Source of the DNA: Pleurostoma richardsiae
Taxonomy: Eukaryota; Ascomycota; Sordariomycetes; Calosphaeriales; Pleurostomataceae
Reading direction: 5' to 3'
DNA: 64,000 bases
Assembly (NCBI GenBank): GCA_030052745.1
Contig: JANBVO010000032.1
Location: 310,001 to 374,000, forward strand
The notes below the pieces were generated by a model that made no database searches, had not been told where the DNA came from, and was given only the letters and a program-made list of their open reading frames with translations. Shown in pieces: positions 44,942 through 57,848 of the stretch. The number at the start of each line of letters is the position of its first letter. Position 1 is the first letter of the stretch. Position numbers and translations under genes: made by a program.

Positions 44942-46391
44942 CTATGTGTTCCGTCGTTGCTTACACTTGTCATGTAACAAGTGGCCATTGCGAGCGGTTG
45001 TCCTGGTGAACTCCGCGCCACAGTTGGGACAGGTCGCTTTAGCGGCCTGTCCCGACTTCTCGCGCTGGTGCCGGAGCAAATTGCTGAAGGTTGAGAACTG
45101 CCGGCCATTGCAACCGTGCTCCCAGCATTGTGGTTTGGGTCTGCTCTGGACAACCCGGACGCCGCCGCCCTCTTGCGCGTGTGTTGCAGCACTCGGGGGA
45201 ATGACCGGGGCCATGGGGTACATCATGTCGGGACCAACAGGCCTGCTGCGGAGTAGTCAGCCTTCTATTACACGTTCTGCTTTTGAGAGTGGACTGGATC
45301 TCACTGATAATGTGGTGGTAAGCTTGCGCCAGTAGAGGTCGGGTACGCCGAGTAGTCCGCCATGTAGGGCTGTTGGTAAGGGCTAGGGAATATCGGCTGA
45401 GCCTGGCTGGACATCGGGGGAGAATAGGATGGAAGGACTAGCTGCGCGCCCATCGTTGTGGCAGGCTCGGTCAGCATCGACATGTCGCTCGGCGCCGTCG
45501 TGTATACTGGCATGCTGGGCAAGCTCGCGGTGCTGGCGAGATCGGCCATGGGAGCAGGCGGCGAAGCAACGTCGTAGGGACCCTGAGACGAATTGCTGCC
45601 AGCTCTCTTGATACGGGCCGTGACCTTGGAGTCTCTGCGCGCCTGATCACGCTGACGCTTGAGCTCCCGCTGCTCCGGGGTCAGGGCTCCGCGGGGCGGA
45701 CTCGCCGTCACAGATCTTGAACCACTGGGAGAGGCCATGCTCTCTGAGCCATACGACCCAAGGTCATGACCGAGAAGACCGCTACCCGGCTCCAAGACTA
45801 CATCTGCCGTCAGTAAGAAACACCGCCATCCTCGACGGGGTTTTACAGGCTCACCTGGCCAGGTAAAAGATGAACGGCTACCCATGTTGAAATGGCTGAA
45901 ACCTGGGTCGAAGTGAATAGCAGCAGCCGTACTGGGTGGTTTAGTTAGGACTTAAACAAAAACTTGAGAGAGGAGTCGCACCTCATAGTTGCTGGTTCCG
46001 AGGGTTGCAAGGGAGAAGAGGACGGTGTCTGAGAGTAATCCTGGGCTGGATCTACTCGTAATATCGGCGCGATCTCGGGTTCAGAGGATATATCAAACCA
46101 CTCTGCGGCATTCAGGACGTCGTCGGACAGAGGTGGAAAAGGTGAAGAGTGAGCCTGAGAAATGGGGGTGGGTAGGTATGTGGGCGAGAGAGAGGCCGTG
46201 TAAGTCGGAGGCGGCGAGAGTCCTTGGGAGGAGGACGGTCTGCCGGGCTCGAAATATGTAGCTGCGGGGGATCCAACGATGTTTAGACCTTGCAGGAGGG
46301 CTTCTGTGGTGGACACGCCGCTTCCAGCTCGAGACCTGGGGGCGAGTGAGTACGTGTCTTCCCGACCCTGACCCGAGTATTCCTGATCCAT
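44942..46391 (-). CDS. C2H2 zinc-finger transcriptional regulator
   Basis: Four exons (46391-45982, 45931-45855, 45803-45305, 45245-44942) give 429 residues. Most of the protein is Ser/Pro/Thr-rich and disordered, including an acidic-aromatic stretch ([17 protein letters not shown]) that could be an activation region and a basic patch [16 protein letters not shown]. The last 70 residues carry two zinc fingers: [20 protein letters not shown], then [23 protein letters not shown]. Finger 2 has C-x2-C-x12-H with a second His and Cys. Finger 1 has C-x4-C and one clear His but no obvious second His. This finger pair is familiar from fungal C2H2 regulators. The specific orthologue (possibly the RfeC-type group) is from memory and unverified. 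It is preceded by a 13-kb gene-free stretch, consistent with a long regulatory region. Splice phases are consistent throughout. Confidence 0.82.
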
Positions 46392-46443
46392 AGCAGAAGG
46401 AAAGAGTGAATAGACAAGACCTAAGAGACTTCGAATGGCACAT
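46093..46443 (-). other. Overlapping out-of-frame upstream ORF at the C2H2 gene
   Basis: An ATG at 46443, 52 nt upstream of the predicted start 46391, opens a 116-codon frame that overlaps the coding region out of frame. The context has C at -3 (weak) whereas the main start has G at -3 and +4 G. If both are in the transcript, leaky scanning would set the amount of regulator. It could instead be removed by an unseen leader intron. Confidence 0.35.
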
Positions 46444-48535
46444 ACGTAGTCTTGTTACGTGTCTGTCAAGCTCCTAAGAGTGAGAGCCACGAGCCAATAC
46501 CGCGGAACTGCCGTCTTGGAGATTCACCAAGCCTTATAAAGCAGCAGGAAGGTAGATGCCGACAAGCTGTGTTCAAGAGCCGGGTAGTATGGAGTCGTCG
46601 TCGTTTGAGGTCGAAGTAGTTGAGCCTATCTTTGGAAAAAGGAAGCTTAAAGTCATCTCAGCCTCAACGGTCTCCAGGGAGCAGGGCCATGGGGATTATA
46701 AATTCGGCGAGGCAGTACATGTGGAGTGCCACCCCCCGTAGCCAGGACTAGCTGCCGTTGCGCATGACGGAAGAGGAAGAACAGACGAAGTGGACTGGGC
46801 CCTCTGGCCCTGTCTTAGTGCGCAGGACAGGCTCGGGACGATTGAAGGTCACCCTCGAGAAACAGATGTACAGTGTATGGGGATGGCAGGGAACATGGAT
46901 GCGCATCTAAGTGGGCAGAGAAGAACGACGGCCGGGAGATGACCGGGGCGAAGGGAAAAAGGGGGGGCGTGGATGGAGGGAAAAGGGAACATGGATACAG
47001 GGGTGGAAAGGGTGTCGAGCCAGGACCGGACAGGACGCCAGGACACTGCAGGACACAAGAACAGAGACGCCAGGCTGGCCGCCCTTCAGGTCGGGACCTT
47101 GTCAAACGGCCGTACAGGTGGTGGACAGCGAGGGTACTCGGAGAGGTACCTGCGCATGCACCGCTGCATCGCGCCGCTCTCGGTACGAAGTACATGGCGG
47201 GCGGGGGTCATGGAGGAGAGAGAGTACAGGCCAAGGAGTGGTCTGTTTCTCTGTGGATCTCACCGTCTCTGTGGTCGGGGAGCGTGGCGCGGGCGGATGG
47301 GGGGATCGCAGGCTCCAGCATTTCCCTGCGCTTGTCTGGCCTGTCTGGCCGCCCTGTGCCGCCGCCGTGTTATGACGGAAAATTGGAGAGCAACCAAGCC
47401 CCGGCTATCCAGATGCCCAGATTGGGGTACGGAGTACACGGGCTCCAGGACATCGGTACTTTCTAGACGACATCCGCCGGTGTAACGGCTCATTTTGCGC
47501 GGCGTGTGATTCCATCCCCACTGCGTGCGGTACAGTACGCGACGCAGCAGCTTGCTGTGCCGCTAACACTGGCCGCCTGCCCTGAAGAAGAGGCGGCAGA
47601 ACAACAGAAAAAGGAATAAGAGCGAGCTAGCCAGTGTTAGGGGTCTCGTCAGACGGCACCTAGTGCAGCAACCGTCGACCAGATCGGGCCCAACAGGGTG
47701 TCCACAGTGGCTCTCCTTGGACGGGGCGGCGTGAAGAGCGTGAGCAGCGCTGCCAGAGACGAAACTGGAATGGCTGCTCCAAAGAGCCCTGCAGCGCATT
47801 CTTGTTGAGTCAGGCAGGACCCAGTCCTTGTCAGTCGGGAAAGAGAGAGGAGATTAGCCCGGGCCACAGACACCCGGAGCTGGGTGGTGCTCGTGACTTG
47901 GGAGCAGACCCTACGATGGAGCAGGATGCCACGGGAAGCGTCGAGATGCGCAGCTTCACAACAGCGTGTGGCGGACACTATGGCAACAGAGTACCAGATA
48001 CTCGACCGCTATCCCATGCTGGGTACCCAGCTGCCAGTCTTAACGTCCTCATGGTACGTCTGCGTGTTGGGCCAGCAGGTAGAAGACTGAGCGGGCGAGT
48101 TGCGCCCTCGTCCGTGCCATGGAATAGTGGGACGACAGAGGAGAAAGAGAGGGCCTAGAGGGCCAGAGTGGCCCAGAGGAGACAATCCCCCACTCGGGCT
48201 GGTCCCCAGGACTGCGCCAGAGCGAGCGCGCACCCACCGGAGAAACGAGGGAAGGAAAACGCGATGCAGAGGGGGGGGAATTGACAGGTGAGGAGGATCG
48301 GGATCCCTGCTCGTATATCATGGACGTTTTGGGTTCCAATTCGATTAAATACGCAAGCGGCAACAGAAGCGAGCTTTTCCTCTTTGAGAAGGTTAAACGA
48401 GCGGTACATCGGCCATGTACACAGTAGGCGCAGCTCGTTTGGCCTCCGACATGCGACATGCGCTTGCCTCCCAGCTGCCCACGCACCTGGACTGGGTTAA
48501 TTGCGCGCCAGGATGGGTGGTCGCAGATGTACTCG

Positions 48536-48668
48536 TACGGAGTACATGCGCACTTGGGTACCTATTCAAGGTACCTACACAGTACGCAGGTACGTATACG
48601 TTAACACCTAGCTGCCTTACCTTGAGAAGGTGGATAAGTCGGTAGGTACCTACCCAGGTACCCCTAGG
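48536..48668. repeat. Combined TACGGAGTAC and GGTACCTACC block
   Basis: TACGGAGTAC at 48536-48545 preceded by GTACTCG, then GGTACCTATTCAAGGTACC, then TAGGTACCTACCCAGGTACC at 48641. Both dispersed word families occur within 130 bp. Confidence 0.8.
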
Positions 48669-49086
48669 CGTTCTGGTAGGGCTTTTTTTGTTATTTTTTC
48701 TTTCTTTCACTGCTCCCCTGCCACCTGGCGATCGTCCGACGACAGTCCCCGCGGGGCTTGTGCAACCACTCCGCTCTCTACAACCGCCCGCCAGCCGCTG
48801 TCTCTCGCAGTATCGGTCTCTGTGTACCTATCTCTGCCTCCTTTAACCACTCGACGCAACAACTCCAATTTCTCTCTCCCCGCTCTGACCCCCTCTGGTC
48901 AGACAGAGGGTCATATCACATCATCCAACCGGACCAGACGGCCACTGACATGGTCGCCTGCACCTGCACGGTTTGGCTTGCCGGCTCCGCACAACAGCTT
49001 CACAAAAGCTTGCACTTTGGCGTGCTCTAAGGGCCTCGAAATTTGTCAGATCATATGCCAGAAGGGACGGTGAAAGTTATGTGTAC

Positions 49087-49130
49087 TTGCCTGCCTACCT
49101 TTAGGTTCCGGCTAAGGTTGGTACCTTAGC
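49087..49130. repeat. GGTACCTACC-family block
   Basis: TTGCCTGCCTACCTTTAGG followed by AAGGTTGGTACCTTAGCC, in intergenic DNA. Confidence 0.65.
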
Positions 49131-49882
49131 CTTAGCAGCGTCGTGCTACGCCCGGCTTCTCTGTCCGGCTTCTTCCCGTCGCCTCTGTCGGTCGGGGCTC
49201 CTGGTCCGAAGCTCGGACATTGTCCCGCGACTCGTGCGAGTGCGCCCGGGCTTTGTACTCATAGCTCTGGAGTCGCTCTCTGAGCTGGCCGGGCTTGGAG
49301 CCATGACCATGTGGGGGCTGTTTGAGAGGCATTTGAAATGACTGTCACCAGTCGCCTGCTCCCCTTTCTCTCCACGCTTCTAATAAAAGCGAGCGAAGGT
49401 TATGACGCCCCTCTTTTCGACTCCGCTGATCCGCGACGAGCGCGACATCGTTTGACAGCTTAATCCAGCCAACGTACCGGCGTTCTACCGAGTGCGAACG
49501 TATTCTAGGTATGTTATTGTACCTAGACATGCGGGCATGGCCGGCAAACCCGCCGGGTTTGCCGACGCTGCGGGCGGGCACAGCGGAAAGCAGAGAAACG
49601 TCGCGAGGAGCAGAGATTCAGCGTGCCTACGTTATCCTCACACACGGCACAATTGCTGAGGAAGAGAGGGCCAGAGGCAGTCCAGTCAGCCGTAGATGGA
49701 ATCTTCCGTCGTTGCTTCGATACCGCGTTGGATCCAGCCACACCCAGCATCCTGGAACGCGAACCTCCTTCCCGCGGTTTGCCCCTGTTCCTTTCCGAGG
49801 GGCCCAATCAGCAATCCAGCAGACCTGGCGCTCGTCTTTGTTGGGCGCTTCAGACAGTCCGTGGAGGCTGCGCAGAGATGAT

Positions 49883-49910
49883 CTGCCCTGCCCTGCCCTG
49901 CCTGCCCTGC
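49883..49910. repeat. CTGCC tandem run
   Basis: Near-perfect CTGCC units (with one four-base unit), about 28 bp, intergenic. Confidence 0.85.
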
Positions 49911-52799
49911 CGCGTCTTGCTCATCCACGACCCGCACCATTTCGTTCGGCGTGCTACTTCGGTACTAGGTAACTTTGCTCGTAAGGGACGAGAGGTCGTC
50001 CCACTTACAGCAGCGCCAGGCAGCTGTACCGTAGGTGACGCAGACCGCCAGGACTTCTGGGTCCTCCTCCCGAAGTTTCCGGCGTCCCGGCAATGGCACC
50101 GCCGTGGAGACTCCACACACAACGACCGCCGCTCTTCGCGTCCGTACACTACAAAACGTCACTGGCGTAGGAAGGTAATAACATCATCGCCGGTCAAAAC
50201 AATGGCTTGCGCCATTTGGGCCCAAGTCTCATCCCCGGCACCTGGGCTACTTAGCTCGACGTACGGGACGGACGGACGGTACAGTACAATGCCCGAGCTC
50301 GCGTTAGTCGAGTAAAGGGTACGGACGAGAGATGATGGACCAACACCATAATTGCTATACGAACCTGGACGCTAAGGCAGGCTGGTTTCACGCTTGTCCG
50401 AGCGATCGAGCACGGGAATACAGCCGGGCCCAATGCTGCACCTTGACCACAGACAGATACACGCCGGTAGCCACACACACCCGGGATGCCGGCCGGCAAA
50501 TCGACCAACCAGCCGCCGATGCTTTCGATCAAGCTTCTTGTTCCCAGAACGCAGCTGCATTGGGTTAAACGACGTCATGCGCAGGCGCACACTCGTGTCC
50601 AGGACAGGCATTATCCAGCGCCGCGGCGAATAACCGTGTGAACTGCAGCAGGCACGAAGCTGCGTCTCTGAGGCACTGAGATGTCACAGCATTGGCATTG
50701 ATATGGTGGTATAGAGACTTTGGGCAATTTTACGACGACCATAGGCAGCACAATTTCTCTCGGGCAGAGATATAGTTGATCCAGCATCCCTTGGCGGACG
50801 GATCTCTGTGCCACCTCCTAAGCTCGTGCAGACGGGTAAACGGTCAAGTCTTACAGATGGAGACGCCCCAAGATCGCGCACACTACGGAGCCCTTGCCAG
50901 TGAAAGATTGATGGTCAAAAATTTCCAGTGTACTTATGTTGTTGCCTAATAGGTGTTGCTGCAAGCAGAGGGCCGCAGGATTGTGCTGGCGCGGCGCTCT
51001 GGAAACATGCTGTCTCCCTGTATCAACGTTACTATTTCTCCCTCGGATCTCTCACTCCAGAATGCCGCCCGATGTCTGCGTTGTCCTTCCCCGACCTCCC
51101 AAATGGAGAATACTTACATACATACCAAGATATCGCGGCTGTCATGGCGCCTTCTCGTTTCAGCGTTTCTGAAGGATCCGCCGCTTCGCCATTTTCCCGC
51201 TGCAACCCTCTTATCTCAGATGTCTTCACTGGGTCCGTCCATCGTCTCTGCCTCGAGTCCGCGAGACCAGCCGTGGCCAGCAACCCTATCTGGCGGTTAT
51301 CACAACCAATGACCACAGGGGTTCTGCTCCCAGTTGAAGATCCCCGTCTGTCGGCGGGGCTCGTTCACACCACTAGACGCTTCTCAGCACGTTGCTGTGC
51401 ATCGCGCCGGTAGACATCGCTGGTGCCCAACCACAGGGGCATCTCCAGCCATTTGACCAATCTGCCAAGGGTGAGTGGCCTGACTGAAGTTTCAGCCCCC
51501 TTTGCATCGTAGAGCATCCTGCAGCGATCCCTCTCAAACTGGAAGATTGGAAATGCCGCAGATTAGGTCTGTATTGGCAAGGCAGGATTGCGGTGAATGG
51601 CCTCTGCCAAAGCAACGGGACGACTTGAAGCCAGACTGAGTTTCTTCCGATTGGGCCCTCCGATAGACTGGAACGGCGTACTTGGTGTTGAACCCCTGCC
51701 GGCCCCTGGGACCCTCCTCTACCAGCACGGGGGAACTCGGACTTAATTCCAAGCGAAGGAGCCGGCGGGAGGCGCTCGCTTCCTCCCCGCCTGGTCTGGC
51801 CGGGGCCATGCCAATTGCAGAACTGGTGCTTTTGGGAGGCGGTGAAAGCGTTGTTGTAGCCGCCAGAAAAGCAGCGCCACGAGGCGCCTCGATACCGATC
51901 ACGCAGGAGAGCAACCAACAAGCGCAGGAGGCGCGAAGCTTGGCCCGCTGCGCTGGCCAGGGGGACACAGGGTCAGCCAGCTCTCTCGAGCGATGCAGCA
52001 GGGGACACTGCGCGATCACAGTCAGTTGCAAAGACAACGGGACGGTCCCCCAAGTACCCGACCAAGTACCTCAGCGTTACACAAGAAGTCACTTCGACAA
52101 TGGTTGATGGTTGTTAACTTGTCTTGTGTTGTGCTCGGGTGGGGCGTGCGGCCCCCAAACCATCGCGCATGTCGCCTGTCGTCTCCATCCGTCGTCTCCG
52201 TTCGGTCCTCAAAATACTCCCGTACATGACGCTACTCCGTAGGATGGTGGGAAGTGTCGCTGTCGCTGGCCGGCGTCTCCAGCGGCCAAGGCGAACGCAA
52301 GGAGACACGTAGTCGTCCCTTGGCCGCGAGACTGCCTGAGTCACCTGGGATGTAACCTCTATCACCCTGATGATGGGCATCATCATCAGCAGGCAACGCG
52401 GGCACTTGGAGGTGCGCTCTGCCGCTTGCATGCACGCCAGGGGTGCCGGCTCATCGGCGAGTGACACAGTCAACTCCAACCGACTACAGTAGAGGGGAAG
52501 AGGCCGGCGTGGCAGATCATTCGTATAGCGATGAATTGCATTGACCGCTCCCCTCTCTCCAGGACGGGCCAATATCATGGCCGCACAACCCGCGCAGAGC
52601 TGCACAAAACACGCCCTCACCTCGCACAGGTGTGGTCTTACAGAGACGGTATCCCTCAGCCCCTGTGCTCGCCTGTATTTAGGCTGGTTTGCCGGAGAAC
52701 GACCGAGTGTTGCGTGGCCCCCCTCTGCGTCCCTCTCGTCCGCTGAGGGGTTGTGCGCTTGATCCTTCAGCTCTGTGTGACCTCCTCGCGTGGTACAAG

Positions 52800-52814
52800 C
52801 CCCCCCCCCCCCCC
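52800..52814. repeat. Poly-C tract (15 C)
   Basis: A homopolymer of 15 C in the 13-kb gene-free stretch; length may be uncertain from sequencing. Confidence 0.9.
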
Positions 52815-53058
52815 TTGGCGTTGCACGCGCAGTGTACGATATGCGCCGGACGGAGACGGCAGACTGTTGCAGATTCTGGGATCAGCGGACTAGACGCTGC
52901 ACTCACTGCACGCAACCTGCAGGCCTTTTTTGCCTGAGATCCACGCCGTACAGAGACGAACCAACTCGTCTACACGGGCGCTCTCTATCATCTAGCATAT
53001 CCCATCGAGGTCTCTCATATTGGCAACCGTCACTTTGTACAGTACCGAGAGCTACTCT

Positions 53059-53082
53059 CAGTCAGTCAGTCAGTCAGTCAGT
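53059..53082. repeat. (CAGT)6 microsatellite
   Basis: Six perfect CAGT units in the gene-free stretch. Confidence 0.95.
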
Positions 53083-54033
53083 CCGTAATTAGACTACGCC
53101 AGCGAGGCGTGCCTGCAATACCAGCAGCAGTGCCAATGGGGCGATGCCCTGCTTGCGGTTGCATGGTATGCATGTCGACCTCGACATCAATTGACAGACA
53201 ACCCCGCAGACGGGCCAGGGATCGTCTGTCGCGCTGTCACCAAGAAAAGAATTGTTAGAGTCACCGACATTCGCCCCCCTGAGCAAGGCGGTGTCACAAA
53301 CCACACGACTCGGCCTTTCCTTCCTGTCTCAACCGCCTGGCACGAGAGCGAGCACAGCGTAAGGCTGCGATCTGACTGCTCGGCAGGGTTCGCAGTGTCA
53401 CTGCCGCCGTGGCACAGGAAGGGAGTTAGGAGGTGGTTCGGCTGCTGCTGCTAACCTGCTAGGCCGCCGGCGTTCCTCCCCAAGCCAGGTCCAGTGTGCC
53501 GCCGGAGTTGTGGTCAACTCGTCGACTCGTCGGTACGACATGCGTGCGATGGGTGCACGACCGAGAACGTCACGAGAGTTGTGGCACGTTTCTTATTGAG
53601 GCCCAGATTCAGCCCTATCCGCTGTCGCAGGCTGGCCTGCTCTGCGGTCCGCCATTTACCCCGGATTCCGCGATTCCATCGCGTCTGCCGCCGAAGCTTT
53701 TCGAAGAATCCTTGTGTAACGCCGTCTTGGAATCCTTCTCCTCCCGTCCTTTAGTCACTCACCACGAAACTGCTCTAGGATCGCTCTCCAGGGTCCAGCC
53801 GCCCACGTCGACTCCGATGCGGATTCCGCCGTGATCAAGGACTCTTGTGTGTCCTTCCAGAAACGGAGCCTCCAGACACCGCCGAGCCCGCGATGACCGA
53901 CCGAATATCTTCTGCATGGCCCGCATCTGACTCACAGTCTGTTGCTCAGGCCGGCGAGACATGCAAGCATCTGCCCATGAGCGCCGATCGAAAGGGGCAG
54001 GTCGCTCAGGCTCGCTCTGCCCGACCGCCCGCC

Positions 54034-54053
54034 CCGATCCCGATCCCGATCCC
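54034..54053. repeat. (CCGATC)3 minisatellite
   Basis: Three CCGATC units followed by CC, intergenic. Confidence 0.85.
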
Positions 54054-55563
54054 CTTCCTTATCCCTCACGCCGGCCGGCATGCCCGTCGAAACTTGGGTC
54101 CCATCGCGCGATGGGGAGGGGTTGGACAGCAGCCTGGAGATACGACGATGCTGACGACTGGAGACGGTTGCGCCGACGATAAGTGTCACCACCATCAGGG
54201 GTGGGGTTATCATCCGCCTATCTGTGTTGTGTCTGATACTCGCTCATTCTCCTCTGCGGCACGCGGTACTGCACAGTGCATATCATCGCTGCGCTAATTT
54301 CTCTTGTCATCTTCTTGTTTTGTCCGGTCTCTGACCTCTCTGCCACGCCTCTCCAGCTCATGTCAGATCCTTAACGTCTCTGGCTTGCCACACGAGGTAC
54401 CTCTTGTCGCCTCAGCCCAGCCCTGTAGGGCAGCAAACTCCCTGCTCCGTAGTCGTACTCCATAATACATACAGTAGGTAGGTCGGTAGGTGCTGCTAAG
54501 ATTAACGGCGGGCCAGGGTTGGCCGCATCGCAACTCGGCCAGCTCCCGATCTCCTCTCCTCTCCTCTCCTCCCCTCCCCACTCATCGAGTGCGAGCAACG
54601 CCAGTGGCCCAGCCATCCCGAACCCGAGCGGTCGGACTCAGTCCGATCTGCTTACCCATATGGAGCCGACCGACCCCCCTGCCGGTATTTTGCCCGTTTC
54701 GCTTCACAACAGCGTGCCGGGAAGCCCACTATCACTGCTCCGGGCACTTACGCGGGCACTTCTGTGTTCGACCGGGCTTTCTTGGCCTAGCGACGCCAAG
54801 ACCCCGGCTCACAATGAGTCGTTTCTCGCACTCGGTGTTTGAAGCAGGACAGACGCCGACGACTTGGTTGCTTTGACACGGGCCAACTGATGTCCCCGTG
54901 GGCATCACAGTCCCCGCCCAGCCTGCGAACCCCCCGATGCCTGCACTCCCCGTCCGTCTGTCTGTCGCCAGTCGTGTGCGCCGGACTCCCGTAACGCCGC
55001 CCACCGAGAGCAACACACCGAGTCCTCGGTGATAAACCTTGTGCCCACGCCGAAAAGGCCGTTAACTCCCCCTGTCCCAGAACGCCGGCGATTTGGACCT
55101 GTCACCCTGTCACCTGGCCCTCGAGCTCGGCGGCCCGTTCGTAAAGGGAGCGATACAGATCGCCGCACGCTCTTGGCCATTAGCTAACGCGCCCGGCGGA
55201 GGTGACGGCGTGCCCTGGGGCGCCGCCGCCATCCGTAAACTGGCAAAACAGGGCACAGAACAAACGTTTGAACCGGTCCCATGTAGACTAGAAGCTGCGG
55301 CTTGTCGCACTGTCCAGAGACTTCTTGGACGCCAAGCTAGGAGACCCCAGCGTCTGTCATCTACTCTGCACTACGGGGCGATGGAGAGACTCTGCACGTG
55401 TACAATGAGCCCAGAGTATCGACAGTTCGACAACTAGCACCAGCCTAAGGCCCAGCTAGAGCTGCTCCAACCTTCACGCTACGACTGTAGCCGACGCGAT
55501 CGGTAATAAGGCGGTCAAGTCAGACTTCGAACAAGGTTCCTCTCATGGTATGTTTGGCGTCCT

Positions 55564-55584
55564 GACGGAGTACGGAGTACGGAG
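55564..55584. repeat. Triplicated GGAGTAC-type word
   Basis: GACGGAGTACGGAGTACGGAG, a tandem form of the TACGGAGTAC word found singly elsewhere. Confidence 0.85.
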
Positions 55585-57812
55585 ATATCGTATGCCGGTT
55601 GGGGTAATGGGCGCAGCTTGGCAGGCAGCTTGACGGTCCGCCACCGCCCAGTCTCTTTTCAGGCCAGCATTATCTCCATACGGTACAGATCAGCAAGTGT
55701 CATGATCTCTCTCTCACTCTTTCCGACTCTCTGACTCTCTGACTCTTCTCTCGCTTCTCGGTCTTCGCTTTCGGCTTCGCTGATGACCCATGGATGCGAG
55801 CTGCACCACTGCCTGTCCAGATCTACAGTTACAGGTTCTGGCTGCAGAAGCTGAGCACATGACGTTGCCATCGCCGTGGGACCCTCTGAGCCCCCCCTTC
55901 TCATGTTAGATGCACTCACTGGCCTCATCCGCCACTCACGTCGTGGAGCTCCTCTCTCTCTCTCTCTAGCCTCTGCTGGCTGATGCGCGCCTGATAGGGC
56001 TGTGCACGACCGCCTGCGATTCGTGCATGCCTGCAATCCTGCGCACGACAATGCGAGGCGATCAGCAGAGAGCTGATGAGGTGTCGTACTATCGTAGACA
56101 ATAATAGGTTGGCTGCTCCACGTCCTAAGGCTTCTTGGTGCGGGTGCGTGTGTGTGCGTGCTTGTGGCTGCCAGGGCCACTGCGCACGAGTGCCGTCTCA
56201 TCCTTCCGCAAGGGACCATCCGGCGAGGCAGATTTTACCCGCCCCGGCCATTGTAGACGGGACCCTGAACCAGCTTGCGCGCTTCATCCTGCGGACCCGG
56301 TCTCGCAGGGAACTTGAGCTTGGGTAGCTCCTTTACTGGCATGGGAACAAGAGCCAAACATAGTCGAGCAGTATACGCATTTAGCATCGTCACAGACAGC
56401 TTCAAGCCTGGGCCGGAACCCAGTCAAACCTGCGCGGGATTCTGGGGACGCGATGGTGACGGAGACCTGGTCAAGTGCATCTTGATTCTCTAAGCCCATT
56501 GTCCCGTTTCCTAGCGCCTACCTACCTGTCTGCTCTCGCCAGGCAACAGCGGCTTCGTAAGTCCCGAGTGGGAACGAGTCCGTGTCGTCATCCCAGGGAG
56601 AGGAGGCCCACGGCCGGGCATCCCATGGCCACAGCGCGGGATGGCCGGCAAAAGCTCTATGCGACGCCATGATCCTCCTTCCCGTCGAGGGGTGGCTGGT
56701 TTCTCTGAACGCGCTCTCGCTGAGTCAAACGGAGACTCGGATGACGACGACCAGAGGCGTCGTTGGGGCTGCTAATTACATCCTGGCGCAAGTGTGTGCG
56801 CAAGGTAATATACGGCATGCCCCGTAGAGGCGGCCATGACACACATGGTTGTAGCTTGCCGCGACAGCTAGATGGCAATGCCCTTTCAGCCCGCCTTTGG
56901 CTTGGAGCATCGGTGAGGATGGTATCTAGAATTAGCCGCTGGGTGATAGGCCCTTGTCCTTCTTGGACTCTATAGCACGTCCACGCGCGGTCAACCCAGG
57001 CCGGCCCTAGCAAGGACGTCGAGTTCAGTATGTTCATTATCAGTCCCGAAGTCTATCAGAGGTGAGCGAAGGCTCATGTCAGAGCTTCGATCAGAGTATA
57101 TTCGATCCGGGCTTATACGGAATCATACTGTGATATCCCAGATGAACGAGAGCTTGGACAGCAGCAACGCGGTGAAGTGGTTCTTAAAGCTCTCCCCAAT
57201 AGCCGCGTACGTGTGCTCCTGGCATAAATCAGGCCGACCGTCTCTCAGCGTCAGCATTCCGTTCGATGTTGTGAATTCGAGTCTAAACTCAACACCTTAA
57301 CTTAGGCAGATACAGAGGCTATACCACGGCAGGAGGGTGACTGCTTCTGAGAATAGAGACAGTATCACTGGGCAAAAGAGGTTGGTAGGTTCATACGTGG
57401 CAGACAGCAACTTGACTAAGGTTTAGCAGGTAATAATTACATGATACCTGTTGCAATATGCCATCTCCAACCGTCAGAAGCGGAAGCGCGACTTTTGACA
57501 ACTCACTTCCCTCACCGTGGACACCAAGGGGGAGCTTGCAGGATCCAAGTTATTCCGCCATACCAGGCGGCTCATGGTCCAGCTATTGGAACTGTGCCGT
57601 TTCCGGTTTCATTCTGCCAGCACTTGCTCGCAGGAGACGGCAAACACGGATTTATGCCAGACAAGGAGGCTGATGATCCTCCATGTGGTCCCTCAGCCCC
57701 TGTCCAGCACCAGAGAGCACCAGAGAATCCAAGTCAGCGCTCGTCATTCGTCAAGCAAGTCAGCTGTATGATGGGAAGGATTCTCTGAAAGCACTCCTCC
57801 TCTCCAAAACCC

Positions 57813-57848
57813 CTGTGCCTGGTGCCTGTGCCTGGTGCCTGTGCCTGG
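57813..57848. repeat. 13-bp tandem repeat (CTGTGCCTGGTGC)x2.8
   Basis: Two perfect copies and a partial copy of CTGTGCCTGGTGC in gene-free DNA. Confidence 0.9.

Noticed and set aside
49623-50315. A 230-codon plus-strand open frame in the 13-kb stretch
   Set aside because: It begins with GTG rather than ATG, has no domain or motif, overlaps minus-strand frames, and a frame this long is plausible by chance in GC-rich DNA.
51373-52037. Overlapping minus-strand frames of 160-180 codons
   Set aside because: No recognisable motif, both frames open at once, and no coherent splice signals link them to further coding sequence.
53059-57848. Tandem repeats considered as CRISPR-like arrays
   Set aside because: Repeats are contiguous micro- and minisatellites without spacers, in a eukaryotic genome.
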